Assembly: GCA_030704615.1 (NCBI GenBank)
Contig: CM060731.1
Span: 51,770,001 to 51,834,000, forward strand
Origin: Takakia lepidozioides
Lineage: Eukaryota; Streptophyta; Takakiopsida; Takakiales; Takakiaceae
Reading direction: 5' to 3'
Length of the DNA stretch: 64,000 nucleotides
Below are positions 25,272 through 36,250 of the stretch, one piece after another; position 1 is the first letter of the stretch; each line of letters begins with the position of its first letter. The translations under genes were made by a program, and so were the position numbers. The notes under the pieces are model-generated. The model was not told the DNA's origin, did not search any database, and saw only the letters and a program-made list of their open reading frames with translations.

Positions 25272-26247
25272 TCAGATCTTGATATTTGGGTCTACACTCA
25301 TGAGAGGACTAACAAAAGGCTTTACCTTCTTAGTAACCACCTTTTCACTTTTTTTGTCACATGTCTTCACGTTTTTCAACTTCTTTTCAAGTTCCTTTAG
25401 TAATTTCTTCCTTTGGGATTCAATCAATTTCTCAGCCTTCAATGCCTCTCTGATGGCTTTTTTTCCTCCATTTGCCATTTTCTATCAACCTTAGTCTGTA
25501 CCTTTTCCTCCTACTCGCGTCGGAGTTGCTCCTCATGAGTTAAATATGCTTTCCCAATGATCAACTCATTTTTTGCGATAGCTCATCCCATGCTCAGCTT
25601 TGCATGTCGCATCCTGTATTGCGGTACATCTAGGATTTTGGACAGCTTGCAACCAACATCTTCACTTGTATCATGACTGTCACATAATCCTCTAGCATAA
25701 TCTGGCGAGCACTGCATTCAAGAATAGAACAACATCCATGTATTAGCTTCAATGAAAATCGACAAACTGCACCACAATAACATTCATTAACCTACTCAAG
25801 ATTGGTCTAGTAGCAAATAACTTTATCAATTCACGAATGGTCCCTCTCAACCCTGAAGCCACTTCCGGAGCAAACCAGTCAAGTCGAAACTGCACCTCCA
25901 AAGTATCACAAATGAGTAACATTGATAATATGGTATGTATAGTGGCCGTAGATTGTACTCTTACGTGTTTTTTGAAGTTTACAAATGCAACATCATGAAC
26001 AGTCTGCATGTACAGCTGAAAATGGTTGAAAGGATCAAAGACTTACCACCTCACCAATATTTGTGGATGTCAAGCTTATGGGCACATCTTCCACAAATAT
26101 TTCAATGTAGTACAGGAATAAACGTCCACAGTCAAATCCATTTTCTTGCTGAGGAACTTTTACTCTGATTGTAATAGCATCTTTGGGTGAAGTGTTGTGA
26201 GCATCATGACACTTGTAGTTGGATGCTTCCCACTCAGCAATAAAGAT
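25272..26247 (-). pseudogene. Ulp1-like (C48) cysteine protease, 3' half
   Basis: SUMO/ubiquitin-like-protein protease family. The exon from about 26247 (acceptor TTGTAAG) encodes AEWEASNY and then the catalytic block VPQQENGFDCG (26133-26101), with the oxyanion Gln and active-site Cys of C48 peptidases. The next exon, about 25888-25790, has LDWFAPEVASGLRGTIREL, the usual segment after the catalytic Cys. A Lys/Glu-rich, coiled-coil-like tail (25478-25272) may be its C terminus. The His and Asp catalytic residues lie 11 kb away at 37.35-37.41 kb, on the other side of the Ty3/gypsy insertion. The 5' half has a frameshift, so the gene is probably broken. Confidence 0.7.
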
Positions 26248-26282
26248 CTTACAAGAGACAACATGGTCAAATCAGAATGTGG

Positions 26283-26471
26283 TGTCGTGCGCATACATAT
26301 CGCTACACAACTACATTGTTGTCCAAAACCACACAACACATGTGCACACCACACACTAGTATACCACTAGTCCACCACTAGTCCAGCCACTAGTCCAATC
26401 ACTAGGCTACAACTAGTCAGTCACTAGGCTGCCACTATGCTGCCCACTATGGCAGTCACTAGTCCACACAA
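26283..26471. repeat. 189-bp segment duplicated on both sides of the left LTR (outer copy)
   Basis: It runs from TGTCGTGCGCATACATATCG to GTCACTAGTCCACACAA and recurs, with a 14-bp deletion and a few substitutions, at 26801-26977 just inside the left LTR. Internally it is a degenerate array of CACTAGTCC/CACTAGGCT units. The bases before it (GTGG, 26279-26282) equal those following the right LTR (37238-37241), which would make this segment part of the inserted DNA with a 4-bp target duplication. Confidence 0.6.
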
Positions 26472-26798
26472 TGATAAAGAGGAAGAATACAAGCACAAGT
26501 TCATGCGAGCTCACAAAGCTGAAGCATAAACTCATGCATATATAACCTCATCACTCAAATACAAGTCAAGCCAAGTGCACCCCACGCCATGGGGAATCCA
26601 CACTACGGCGCCATAGCTAGGCGCGGTGAGGCTCAACTCGAGAAAGATGAGCCTCCCGCGCTTGCCGTGAAGATAACCACTCTAGGACCTAAATCTGTCT
26701 TGATCCCTGGATTGACACTTGGGCCAATCCCAAATGTCAATATGTAAAAGCTAGCTATTTCATAGCTAGTTTCACACTAGTGGTAAAATAACTTGACA
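26472..26798 (-). repeat. 3' LTR of the Ty3/gypsy element
   Basis: Matches 36912-37237 end to end with about 4% difference. Both start TGATAAAGA and end AACTTGACA on the plus strand. It contains the 16-mer CTCGAGAAAGATGAGC (26637-26652), also found in the other LTR. Confidence 0.9.
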
Positions 26799-26800
26799 GC

Positions 26801-26977
26801 TGTCGTGCGCATACATATCGCTACACAACTACATCGCTGTCCAAAACCACACAACACATGTGCACACCACACACTAGTATACCACTAGTCCACCACTAGT
26901 CCAACCACTAGGCTACAACTAGTCAGTCACTAGGCTGTCACTATGCTGCCCACTATGGCAGTCACTAGTCCACACAA
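26801..26977. repeat. Inner copy of the duplicated LTR-flanking segment
   Basis: Relative of 26283-26471, here inside the element next to its 3' LTR, where a polypurine tract would be expected. No clear purine run is visible on the minus strand here. Confidence 0.6.
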
Positions 26978-27236
26978 TCGCCCCCCTAGCTAGTGCTTAG
27001 GTCTCTCTAAGTTCAGGTAGCCACAAGATGTGATAGTTACCATAGTCTCACTAAGTCCTCCACCACTATCCCTACTACACTCAAACTCGATAGATCAAGA
27101 GGCCGGGTGCAAGAGTTGCCCCATCGTTAGTCGCCGTCTTGCAACCTGTGAACTTAAGCCTGGGATCTCGTGTATTGACTCCTATGAGCTTGGCCTCCCA
27201 TGTCTTGTTAGCTGCCTCTAGTCATGTCCACTGCCA

Positions 27237-27728
27237 CTATCCCAAGCAGTGTGGACATAACCAATCTCCATCAGGAACCCTCTCAAGATGTGGTGTCAAG
27301 CATCCCACATGCCAACCTCTTGAGCATCGATCACACACCAGCATGGTGGCTGCCCCTTTGGCAGACCCACAAAGCATGCACCTCAAACCTGCAGGTACCA
27401 CTGCCAAGTTTGGGTCAACTCTACCATCGACATTGGGAAGGTGACATGGTGCACAATTACGCACATGGTCTTTCCAAGTCATGCCATCCCGACCCTCCAA
27501 GATTAGGACTCCTAAGGGCAACACCTCTCGAACCCTCAGAATAACACGCCCTGCAGTAACATCCAGGGTCGTATGAGCAGTCTGCTGCAAATAAACATAG
27601 TCACCAGGGCTAAACCTCCGAACCCCAAGACGATATCCTCCACCACGTATAGTGGCATACCTCAACGTATCACGGTGCTCTGTAATGGCAAGGTTCTCAA
27701 AAGCCATGGGCATGACTTTCTTGAACAA
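27237..27728 (-). CDS. Integrase C-terminal domain plus PHD finger
   Basis: 163 codons. The N-terminal part (VRRFSPGDYVYLQQ... GRVILRVREVLPLGVLIL) is the beta-barrel domain at the end of Ty3/gypsy integrases. It is followed at 27389-27237 by a Cys4-His-Cys3 finger: CMLC, CDRC, HVGC with W before it, and WLCPHC, ending two residues before the stop. That spacing is a PHD finger, a class that often binds histone H3 tails. Chromoviruses carry a chromodomain in this position, so an equivalent targeting role is a reasonable inference. The frame is intact to its own stop. Confidence 0.8.
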   Translation of the reverse strand: MFKKVMPMAFENLAITEHRDTLRYATIRGGGYRLGVRRFSPGDYVYLQQTAHTTLDVTAGRVILRVREVLPLGVLILEGRDGMTWKDHVRNCAPCHLPNVDGRVDPNLAVVPAGLRCMLCGSAKGAATMLVCDRCSRGWHVGCLTPHLERVPDGDWLCPHCLG

Positions 27729-27755
27729 CTCTGCACGCTGACCACATGCACGTAC

Positions 27756-28565
27756 TCATACGTCCGGATCGTCAAGGTTAAGGACTTGAGCAGTGTCCCT
27801 ACAAATGGCTGCAGGCAAATCCGGCTCTCGGCCAAAGAGAAGGAAATATGGTGAGAAGGAGGCAAATGATGCTTGTTTGCTGAACCTGTAGCCCATGGCT
27901 AACCAAGGCACCTGGAGATCCCAATCTCCTAGGTGTCCTTTCTGCAAACCATACTTGCGCAAACCCCTCTTCACCGTCTGAACAACTCTCTCTGCCAAGC
28001 CATCGGCCTCAGGATGATCCCGAGAAGTGGTGCGGTGGTCTATCAAGGCTTTATCACAAAGCCTGAAACTCCCCCAAGAACTCTCTCCCTTGGTCCGTGA
28101 GTACCTCAGCTGGAGCACCGAATCGGCTAAGCACACGATCCAAGAATGCATACGCAGCCCCCTCACTAGCTTGTCAGCAATGGAACCAACTCAGCACTTG
28201 GAGAAGTGCTCCACCATCGCCAACACATATCTGTGGTGGCGCATAGTCAGTGGCAACGGTCCTGCAAAGTCAAGACTCCACCTGTAGCCCAACCCCATGA
28301 TTGGTAAATGATGCAACTGTGGTGTAGGGGCGTTGAATGAAGCACGCACCCTGTCACACACCATGCACCTAGCCACGAACTGTTGCACCTCTGTATGCAT
28401 TCCACGCCACCAATACTGCCCCTGTAGTAAACTGTGAGTGCGTCGCACTCCAAAATGCCCCAACTCCTCATGGGCATGCCGCCCTAACCGTGCACGCTGT
28501 GTGGGGTGAGGCACAATCCTCACCCGACCATCCTCCCATACTCGGAGCAGGTGTATCCCCCCCAC
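27756..28565 (-). pseudogene. Integrase zinc-binding and catalytic core
   Basis: The first frame (28565-28191) has the HHCC zinc site (HEELGHFG... then CMVCDRVRA) and the first catalytic Asp in WSLDFAGPL. A stop follows SKC at about 28190. The second Asp is in LTDQGREF near 28100, and after a frameshift the core continues in 28166-27756 with PEADGLAERVVQT, holding the catalytic Glu, and the WDLQVPWLAMGYR block. All three catalytic residues of the DDE triad are visible, but at least one stop and one frameshift break the chain. Confidence 0.85.
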
Positions 28566-28853
28566 TTGAACCTCTTGGCTCGTTGCAGGATCCGATCCCT
28601 CTCCTTGGCAGTCATAGTGGCTACTGTGTCTCCAATGCGGAGGTAGTCCAACACAGCCGAATCCTCATGTATATCTCTGGTACCACCTGGCTCATCACTA
28701 GCCTCAGGGTCCTCTCAACACTCCGTCTACAGTCATCCCTGTTGTAGGTCCAATCTGACCTCCCGATGCCAAGATACATAAAAAGGCAGATGCATGCCAT
28801 CCCGACACCATCTCCTTGTCCGTCTCACCATGCCACCGAGCTCCAGTGTCATC

Positions 28854-29378
28854 CTATTGGCTCGTGCATGGATTGCGACTCAATCCATCCGCATCCCGAT
28901 TGACCCAACCCGGTCGATGCACAACCTGAAAGTCATACTCCTGGATTATGAGTGCCCACCGTGCAAGCTTCCCCGTAAGCTTGTTTGACTCCATCAACCA
29001 CTTGAGTGGCTGGTGATCCATGACAAGGGTGAAGAGATTGCCGTATAGATAGCACCTGAAATGTGTCACGGCCCACACCACAGCTAAGCACTCTCCCTCA
29101 TATGAGCTGTACTTAGCCTCTGCAGCGTTATTCGAGCGGCTAACATAAGCCACTACGAACTCTCTTCCCTCATCATCCACCTGAGTGAGCACCGCTCCAA
29201 GCCCCAGCATGCTCAAATCCGTATGCAGCTGAAAGGGACGCCCCCTGATAGGTCGTCTCAGGATAGGCGCCGAGGTCAACTTTGCCTTGAGCTCTTGAAA
29301 AGCTCGTTCCTGCTCATCTTCCCACTGCCACTCCAAGTCCACCTTGAGCCTTTGCAATGGCACTAAATCCCTTGACAA
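28854..29378 (-). CDS. Ty3/gypsy RNase H domain
   Basis: 174 codons uninterrupted. Motifs in order: a connection segment with WEDEQERAFQELKAKL, FQLHTDLSMLGLGAVLTQ (first catalytic Asp; the usual DAS reads DLS), YSSYEGECLAVVWAVTHFR (catalytic Glu), LVMDHQPLKWL (catalytic Asp) and RDADGLSR (last Asp). It directly follows the RT thumb region at 29562-29314, which carries LGHMIYPGG and FMGLTNYYRRFVKGF. Confidence 0.9.
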   Translation of the reverse strand: MSRDLVPLQRLKVDLEWQWEDEQERAFQELKAKLTSAPILRRPIRGRPFQLHTDLSMLGLGAVLTQVDDEGREFVVAYVSRSNNAAEAKYSSYEGECLAVVWAVTHFRCYLYGNLFTLVMDHQPLKWLMESNKLTGKLARWALIIQEYDFQVVHRPGWVNRDADGLSRNPCTSQ

Positions 29379-30323
29379 ACCGTCTATAATAGTTTGTCAA
29401 TCCCATGAAAGCTCGAACTCGGCTCACATCTGTGGGGCATGGAATTTGTGCAATGGCCTCTACCTTAGTTTGCTGTACCCCCAATCCTCCAGGATATATC
29501 ATGTGACCCAGATACTCAATCTGGTTGTGGAAAAACTTACACTTCCCCGGATGCAACTTCAATCCGTGCGCTCAATACCACCTGAAGGTGTCTCTCATGC
29601 TCCTATCGTAGCACAAAGATGATGATGTCATCTATGTAGCACCGAGCAAAGTCCACCCCTGCTAGAATCCTATCCATGACTCTCTGAAACTCTGCAGGAG
29701 CGTTCTTAAGCCCAAATGGTAAGAACCGCCACTGATATAGGCAATCCTTGCCGTGCTCATTGATCCCCCAGAATGTCGTCTTCTGCTTGTCCGCCTCCTT
29801 GATGGCAACTGGTGATATCCAGATCGTAAATCCAAAGTGCTAAAGACCTTAGCATGCCCGATGGCATCAAAGATCTCCTCTGGTGTTGGCATGGCATACT
29901 TATCGGACTTGGTCTGACGATTTACAGGCCGTAATCACCGCACATACGTCTCTCCGTCCAATTGCCATAGACATCCTTCTTGGCTGGCATCACTGTGGCT
30001 GAAGCATACTCTCCACCAGAGAGCTCCACCAAACCTGCCTCCCAGAGATCTTGAGTCCTCATCTGAATCAAAGACCTCTCCATGTCATTGTATCTATAGG
30101 GTCTCCGAAAGATTGGCGTGTCAGTGGCCAACTCAATACGAATCTCTTGACCCTTCAGTGCTCCCAAGTCCTTCAAACTGAAGGCAAAACAATTCTTGTA
30201 AGCCCTCAGGAACCGCCGTATACATCGTCTTTCTCCTCCGGTGACAATGGGTCCAATGTCAGGCTCCCAATTGTCCTCCGTAACTGCAACCTTAAGTTCA
30301 GTGGGCTTAGAGGTAGAGGACAC
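29314..30323 (-). pseudogene. Ty3/gypsy reverse transcriptase, frameshifted
   Basis: Pieces in order: 30323-29922 with the N-terminal fingers (PIFRRPYRYN, EAGLVELSGGEYASATVMPAKKD); 29892-29662 with FSTLDLRSGYHQLP (catalytic Asp); the YIDDIIIF active site near 29638-29615; then 29562-29314 with KCKFF, LGHMIYPGG and TNYYRRFVKGF. The pieces are in different frames, so at least two or three indels separate them. Homology to Ty3/gypsy RT is unambiguous. Confidence 0.9.
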
Positions 30324-30570
30324 GTCCAGTGGTTGCTATGTTGCAACCTCTTGAGCAGTACTCCTGCCTGCTCAGTCAATGACAAGGCCTCATCTGCCCC
30401 ATCATCTCATCCTGAGGACTTCCTCAACCCGAGAAGAAAAATCCCCAACCTCATCCATCACAGCCGCCTTTCTGCCAACTCCCTCTGAACCTCGAGCTTC
30501 CTCGTGTGCCATGGATGCACCCCGTGGTCCTCTCATGCTCGCCCCCACTCACTGCTTGTACCGTCTCGGT

Positions 30571-31560
30571 AGGCAAAGAGACCATTGAGGGAAGTGTATT
30601 CCGCACTCTGCGTTGCTCAGCCATAGCCAAGCTGATAATCCAGGTCAAGCAATTGAGATCCATTGCTTGCCCCAACACTTGACGACGTGATGCCTCAGAA
30701 AGAGACGCACGCCGTGGTACCAGTGGTAAAACCATTGCCCGCTCACGCTCGTCAGCATTAGGCTCCACTAACTGTTGCAACTGAGCATCCCACAGGAGGC
30801 CAGGTCCACTATCCCGGAAAGCATGCGATCCTGGGAAGCTGAGCAGTGTAGGTAATGCTGCTCGTGGTTGACCACCTTGTTGACCACTGCCAAAGGCGAA
30901 CGGTCATTGTGTCTCACACGCTGAGACTGCCTCCCTGTGTCCAAAATGCTATCCAGGTGTGCTGGCCGCTGCACCCCATCAAATGCACGCTTGAGCAGTG
31001 CGGGTGGCATCAAGTTAGTCCACCATAGCCGTGGACGATGAGCCCGTGACCCCACTGTAGCTGCATCTAGCAACACTGCTGACCCAAGCCACGACCGGAC
31101 TTGATGCACACTGGCCATCACCCTGGCCCGAGAATCGCCCATCAGTGGCACATTCTCCAAGATGTATGCTGGAGATACAGCTTGATGAAGCTGCAAGTGG
31201 CGCAAAACCCGCACCATCTCCCAAAACAGACCGACCTTGAGTCTCGCAATCCATTGCCATGCCCGGCTGATGAATGCCCTTGGCAGGGCCAACCTGCCAC
31301 TACCAAATCAATGGAGCCAACCCGCTCCAAATCCTGCGCCCCAAACGAAATGTCTGCTGGCAAGGCCTGCTGATATCCACGAATTGCAGACATCGGCAAC
31401 AACTCAGGGTACTGCTGCACCAACTGAGCAACATGGCGAAGTGAAATGCGTCGTGCAGTCTCATCCCTCTCCACATACAAGTAACGCCGAACTCGTAAAC
31501 CTGCCTGTAACACAACAGCCAATCCGGTGCTGATCCCGCCAAACAAGTCCAGAAGACAAA
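30571..31560 (-). pseudogene. Cytosine-5 DNA methyltransferase domain inside the retroelement
   Basis: It lies between protease and RT in the element. Methyltransferase motifs appear in order: motif I DLFGGISTGL (about 31549-31520, SAM binding), a VERDETARR-type motif II/III segment, motif IV AGWPCQGHS (31294-31268) with the catalytic Cys, motif VI ENV (31157-31149), motif VIII HRPRLWW (31040-31020), and a C-terminal block with ERERAM and RRQVLGQAMD (about 30750-30658) that I read as motifs IX-X. Motif order is the ordinary one. The style of motifs I-IV is closest to DNMT3/DRM-like enzymes, without certainty. One frameshift lies just after motif IV (about 31240) and another near 30780. The domain is otherwise complete, so the ancestor of this copy probably made an enzyme. 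Confidence 0.88.
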
Positions 31561-31828
31561 TGCCTTCATCCGATACTGCCACACAATAGGTGTGGTGTCC
31601 AATGGAGACAACTGAGGTGGTCCTGGTGCAATCCCCACACTCTCCTCCTCTCCTGACGGTACAAAAGCCTCCACCCAGGCTTGTTGCACGTCGATCAGCA
31701 ACCCGCTGCAAATCCTTGCTCGTGCCCCACAATGGAGTCTGAGCAACCATGGCAGGCAACTCCGCCATACCATACATGTCATCCTGCTCTCCCGGAGGTG
31801 GCATCCTCTGAATGAGCATTGCCCTCAA
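31561..31828 (-). pseudogene. Linker between protease and methyltransferase
   Basis: In frame with the first methyltransferase segment, with an M at 31828. It contains Pro/Gly/Arg-rich sequence and two CxxC-like groups (GGECGDC) but no domain I recognise. Confidence 0.45.
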
Positions 31829-31836
31829 GCAACTCT

Positions 31837-32517
31837 CTAGGCCAACTCACTGCCGCTGTGAATGCTGCTAGTGTCGGCATCTTGCCTCGCTGGGCAACCG
31901 CAACTCCTCCTATGAACGTCACAGGAGCTGCACACGCCCTCCCCTGACTGCCATGCAGGCCTATAGGAAGCTGAATCCTCCCAAAAATCCAGGGTGAAGC
32001 CCATGGGGTACAACACTGCCCCAACCAGGACATCGTATGAGACCGCGTCTGTCACAATGGCCTTGGCTCGCATCACTGAGCCATCTGTAGGGTGATCCGG
32101 CCGTAGTCTGATAGCCAACTCACGCCCGTGTCATGCCCCGAGCCTGCTCCGATCCTCCCAGAGACGTCTGTATCTAAAAAGGACAAGGCTCCATATCCGC
32201 CTCCGTGAGGCCCAAGCCTGCAATAGCAGCTCTGCCCAGCATCAATGGTTGAGCTCCGAGTCCAACAAGACCGCAGTGGCCGTACCTCTTGCCTGCGGTC
32301 CACTCAAACAGAAAATGTCATCCTGGTTGTCTAACATGACAACTCCAGGTGTCACCATGGCGCGCTCAATGGCTGGCCTAGCTGGCAGCTCCATCAACCT
32401 GGCAGCTGCAGCTTGCCATGGCGCCGCCGTGGCAGTCTTGACCCTCAAATCCGAGGATCCCTCCGGCACTACACCTCCCACTATCTCCGCAGAAGATGAA
32501 GTAACCTCCCCTCTCAC
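31837..32517 (-). pseudogene. Retroelement aspartic protease, frameshifted at the active site
   Basis: The approach to the active site reads AVLLDS in one frame, and GAQPLMLG follows in the next frame at about 32250, so the usual DSGA motif is interrupted by an indel. Downstream, 32118-31837 has SYDVLVGAVLYPMGF and WEDSASYRP, matching the C-terminal lobe and the segment after it in retroelement proteases. Assignment rests on position between gag and RT plus the split DS/GA motif. Confidence 0.65.
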
Positions 32518-33105
32518 AGAGTGTAGCTGCCAGCCTGAACACCTCAGCTGGTCTTACCCCCGGCGTCGCAATCATGGTAGCCGAGAACAATGGAGCCTGC
32601 ACACAGATGTGGCCGCTCCCAGCAGCACACTAGCTGCCGTAGCCTTGGCAACACTAGGTAGTGGTGCTACCCGTGTAGCTCTCCCCAATGCATAGTAACC
32701 TCCGCCTCGGTAACAGTCGGGCGAGAGAACTAGGTGCCATGGATGGCGTCGACACTGTCTCCGCCAATGTGAATGACTGAGGAAGCCTAGCCTGACGGCT
32801 TGCCTCCCACGCGTGAATCCAACTCCACCTGCACCTCGTGGCTCAGGAACTCGTGTTGCTCCTCGAGTCACGGCTGCAGCAGACTCCACCTGCACTAGTG
32901 GTAGTGCTGCTCCCACACATGAATCCCATGCCTCCCATATCTCCTCCCTCAGGAGCAGGAGGTGGACCATCCGGCCTTAGAGCCGGTACCACCTGAGCTG
33001 TAGCCATGGCAGCGAGCCTCTGCTCTAGATGCTGAAGCCGGTTGGCCATGCCTTGGTCAACACCCTGACCTCCGCGTCCTTGGCCATGTTGAGCTTGCCC
33101 TTGGC

Positions 33106-34453
33106 CTACACCCCGTGCCTGGCCACCTCGTCCTCTTTGGGCTGCTCCCCTCGCCCCCGGCCACCATTGTTCCCTTGGAACTGGCCTGGGCGCAACTCGG
33201 GATGCAAACCATAACACTGGGCCTCTCCATGACCGTGCTTGCCACAATGCCCACACTGCAACTGTGCAGGCTGTGCATGTGCCGGCCCTTTGCCTCCCTC
33301 TGGACAATCCTTCTTGACGTGGGGTCCTCCACATGTCCAACACACCACATCCGCCCGTTGTTGGCCTGCAAATGAAGGGAGAGACCCCTGCATCTGAGGT
33401 CCTCTCTGCCCTTCCCTGAGCTTCACCTGAGCCCCCTTGTTGCCTTGAGCACGTTGAGGTAGTGGTTGGCTAGGAGCACCACTACCCCGTGGTGTCTCCT
33501 TAGCGAATCCCACCATGACCACTCGTTCCTCCACCATGTTGAGCTCTATCCGCTCTGCCAGCAAAAACACATTTGCTAAGGTAGGTTGGGCCGCTTGTAG
33601 GAGAGTTACATCCCGCACCCTTCTCCTCAGCTCCTTGTCCAATATCCCATACCAGAATTGGACTGCCTGAGCTTCCGTACCCCCTTGGGTTACATTTATC
33701 AAGCGCCTCATACGAGTGAAAGCCTCCCTCAAGCTCTCAGTCGGCTTCCGTTGGAACTCTTGCAAGCTCTGCAACTTCTCTGTCCTCACCCCTTGATAGT
33801 TCCCTCTTAACTCTTCAAAGAACTCCACAACAGGGTTGAAGGCAGGCACCGCCGCTGGTGCTGGTGCAGCAGTAGCTTGGGTGGACGTTGTAGCTACGGT
33901 ATCACCAGTCCCACTAGTCCCACTGCTGCTTGCTGAAGCTGCCGGTGCAGCGGCAGGTGTAGCCACTGCCCTCGTGGCTCTAGTGCCCTAGTGATGGAGA
34001 CATAGTCGGGTGACCAGTACATCCTCCACTCCTCGATCTCAACCTCATGCCCCCGCCTGAACTCATGGTAATCATCCATAGGCAACCCCTCAAGGTGCTG
34101 AAACAGCCCCTTCCATGCCATGAAAGGCGTAAATAGTTGTGGATTGCGCATTTGCTACAAACACACCAACTATCAAACTCTTGGATAAAATCATCCAACT
34201 CGATGGTGCCCACTTCCCCAGAGTACCTTTGTGGCCCCTTGGTAGCTCCATAGATCTCCTCCATTGTGTCCCACAACAATGGCAAAGAAACAACTTGCAC
34301 CGCCGGTGTGAGTCCTCCTGATTCACAATCCGAATCAGAACCTTCCGTAGAAGACACAAGAGGTGAAGGTGGCCTAAACCGCACACCTCGTCTCGTGTAC
34401 CCACTAGTACTGCTAGTGCTCGAACCGGCACTGTCCCCAGCAACTAGTGGCAC
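33106..34453 (-). CDS. Gag with two CCHC zinc knuckles (two frames)
   Basis: The 34453-34151 part has a Ser/Thr-rich N terminus and the block ELDDFIQEFDSWC. The 34151-33980 part has FMAWKGLFQHLEGLPMDDYHEF in another frame, so one frameshift lies near 34150. The 33966-33106 frame is long and intact, with the capsid-like retrotransposon gag region (FNPVVEFFEELRGNYQ... ESLREAFTRMRRL) and two zinc knuckles, CWTCGGPHVKKDC and CGHCGKHGHGEAQC. A Gly/Arg-rich tail follows. Gag packages the element RNA. Confidence 0.85.
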
Positions 34454-35139
34454 CTCCGTGTTGACAAACTGTCACTCAATCGGTCATGAACATGTCCCTA
34501 ACCCCCTCTCCACAAGGTAACTGGGTAGAGAACCTGTTGCGGCTTATGGTTTGGAATATTAGGTTCCTAACACAGCCTACACCTGCACCTGCATCCACCG
34601 CAAACACTCCTATGGTTCGCTGGTCATCACCTCCAACCTCACCATAGGAGAAACAATGATGGTCTGACTGGTCATCACCCCAGCCTCACCATCGACAGCA
34701 TGCTCTAGGACTGGCCGGTGATCAAATCCAGACCAATCACCTATAAAAACAAGCGTCCACACAAAACTAATATGGCGCACAGTCAAGCATGCAGGTATGG
34801 AGGGGATCCAAATACAAGAAATCAGAACGACAACTCCCCCATACCAAAACAACTCCACGGTGTTGTTCCTGCAAGGATACCCCAGCCCAAACCTGGACTG
34901 ATTCTTGCCTCCACCTACGGAAAGGTCTTGGCCTAATAATAGGGTGGAAAACTACGAGGAAGATAAGCTAAAGCAATGCCTAACCCCAACATGCCCTCAT
35001 CCCAACACTCTTTTTCTCCTCTCTTTCCTCACTTGCATGACCATGGAAATATCATGAAGATACTCCTCAAACCGCCCTCCACGAGCTTCAAAATTTGGCC
35101 TTCAAGACATGCTAGTCCTTAGGCAGTCCACCAGTGCCT

Positions 35140-35480
35140 CCACGAGTCAGCACAGGCCGTCCACAGATCAACACGGGCCACCACAGACCAGCACAAGCCC
35201 ACACACATCACTGGTCACAGCCGTCACAGCCCGTCACAGCCCCAAAAGCCACAGGTCACAGCTTGTCACAACCCCTCACAGCCCTACACAGGTCACAGGG
35301 GTCACAACCCCAAAGGCCACAACCTATCACAGCCCGTCACAGCCCTACACAGGTCAGAGGGGTCACAGTTCCACAGGCCATAGGGCACAGCCTGTCACAG
35401 CCCCTCACAGCCCCTCACAGCCCCACAGGCTATAGGGCACAACCTGTCACAGCCCCTCACAGCCCCATCCGTGGCCACTC
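35140..35480 (+). repeat. CACAGCCC(CTCACAG) minisatellite
   Basis: Imperfect tandem units such as GTCACAGCCCCTCACAGCC, TACACAGGTCACAGGGGTC and CACAGGCTATAGGGCACA. The same array in reverse orientation is at 53370-53655. Confidence 0.8.
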
Positions 35481-35869
35481 ATGGCAGTTTAGCCATTTCT
35501 CCAAGGGGTTTAGCCACGCCAAGCTAGGGTTTGTGTCTCTTGGACTCTAGGCTTCTTTGCACCAAGCTATGGCGGCTGTGAGAATCAGCAAGGTATTCTT
35601 GCTCTTTCGGCTCCCACACACCACCAATAGTAGCCCTAAGCCATGAGGAAGATGGTTGCCACAAACCAAGCCTTCTTTCTCACTTAGACTCCCCAAACAC
35701 GCCACTAAACTCAATGGCAAACAACCAAGCCTTGCTGGTTTCCAGCCCTTGTGAGCACTCATTCAAGTGTTTTCCTTGGCCATAACATCTGTTTTAGAGC
35801 CTATTCCAGCCCCTACATCTGCCACTTCAAGAGCCATGCTCTATCTAGGCTTGAGGTTGAAACCCCAAC

Positions 35870-36250
35870 TAAGAACACGCTCTACAAGTGTCGGACTGTC
35901 ACATAAGAGCAGATCAGCCCCTTACCTTCTCTTCTAGTTCTCTAAAGCTTGAAAACAAAAGCCCAATGGACTGAAGGCATGCTCCACATATGCCCCACTC
36001 TCACCACAAGAGAATCAGCCCCTTTGCTTCTTTTCTTGCACCCACCAACCTGAAAATACAAGCCTTCAACAGGCTGAAAACATGCTCCACCCATGCATTG
36101 CCCTCACATAAGGGAAGTCAGCCCTTCCTTCTTCCTTGCTTGCCCTCCAAGCTTGAAGATGGAAGCTTCAATGAGCTGAATACATGCTCCACACATGCAA
36201 CCTCTTCACACAAGAGGTATCAGCCCTATCTTGGCTCCTTGGCTCATTGA
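35870..36250 (+). repeat. About 100-bp tandem repeat in the retroelement leader
   Basis: Four degenerate copies, each with a CATGCTCCACAxATGC core, a TCACAxAAGAGxxATCAGCCC segment and a CTTGAAxATxxAAGC segment. Confidence 0.6.

Noticed and set aside
33115-33375. Plus-strand frames across the gag and methyltransferase region
   Set aside because: They are antisense shadows of the retroelement reading frames.
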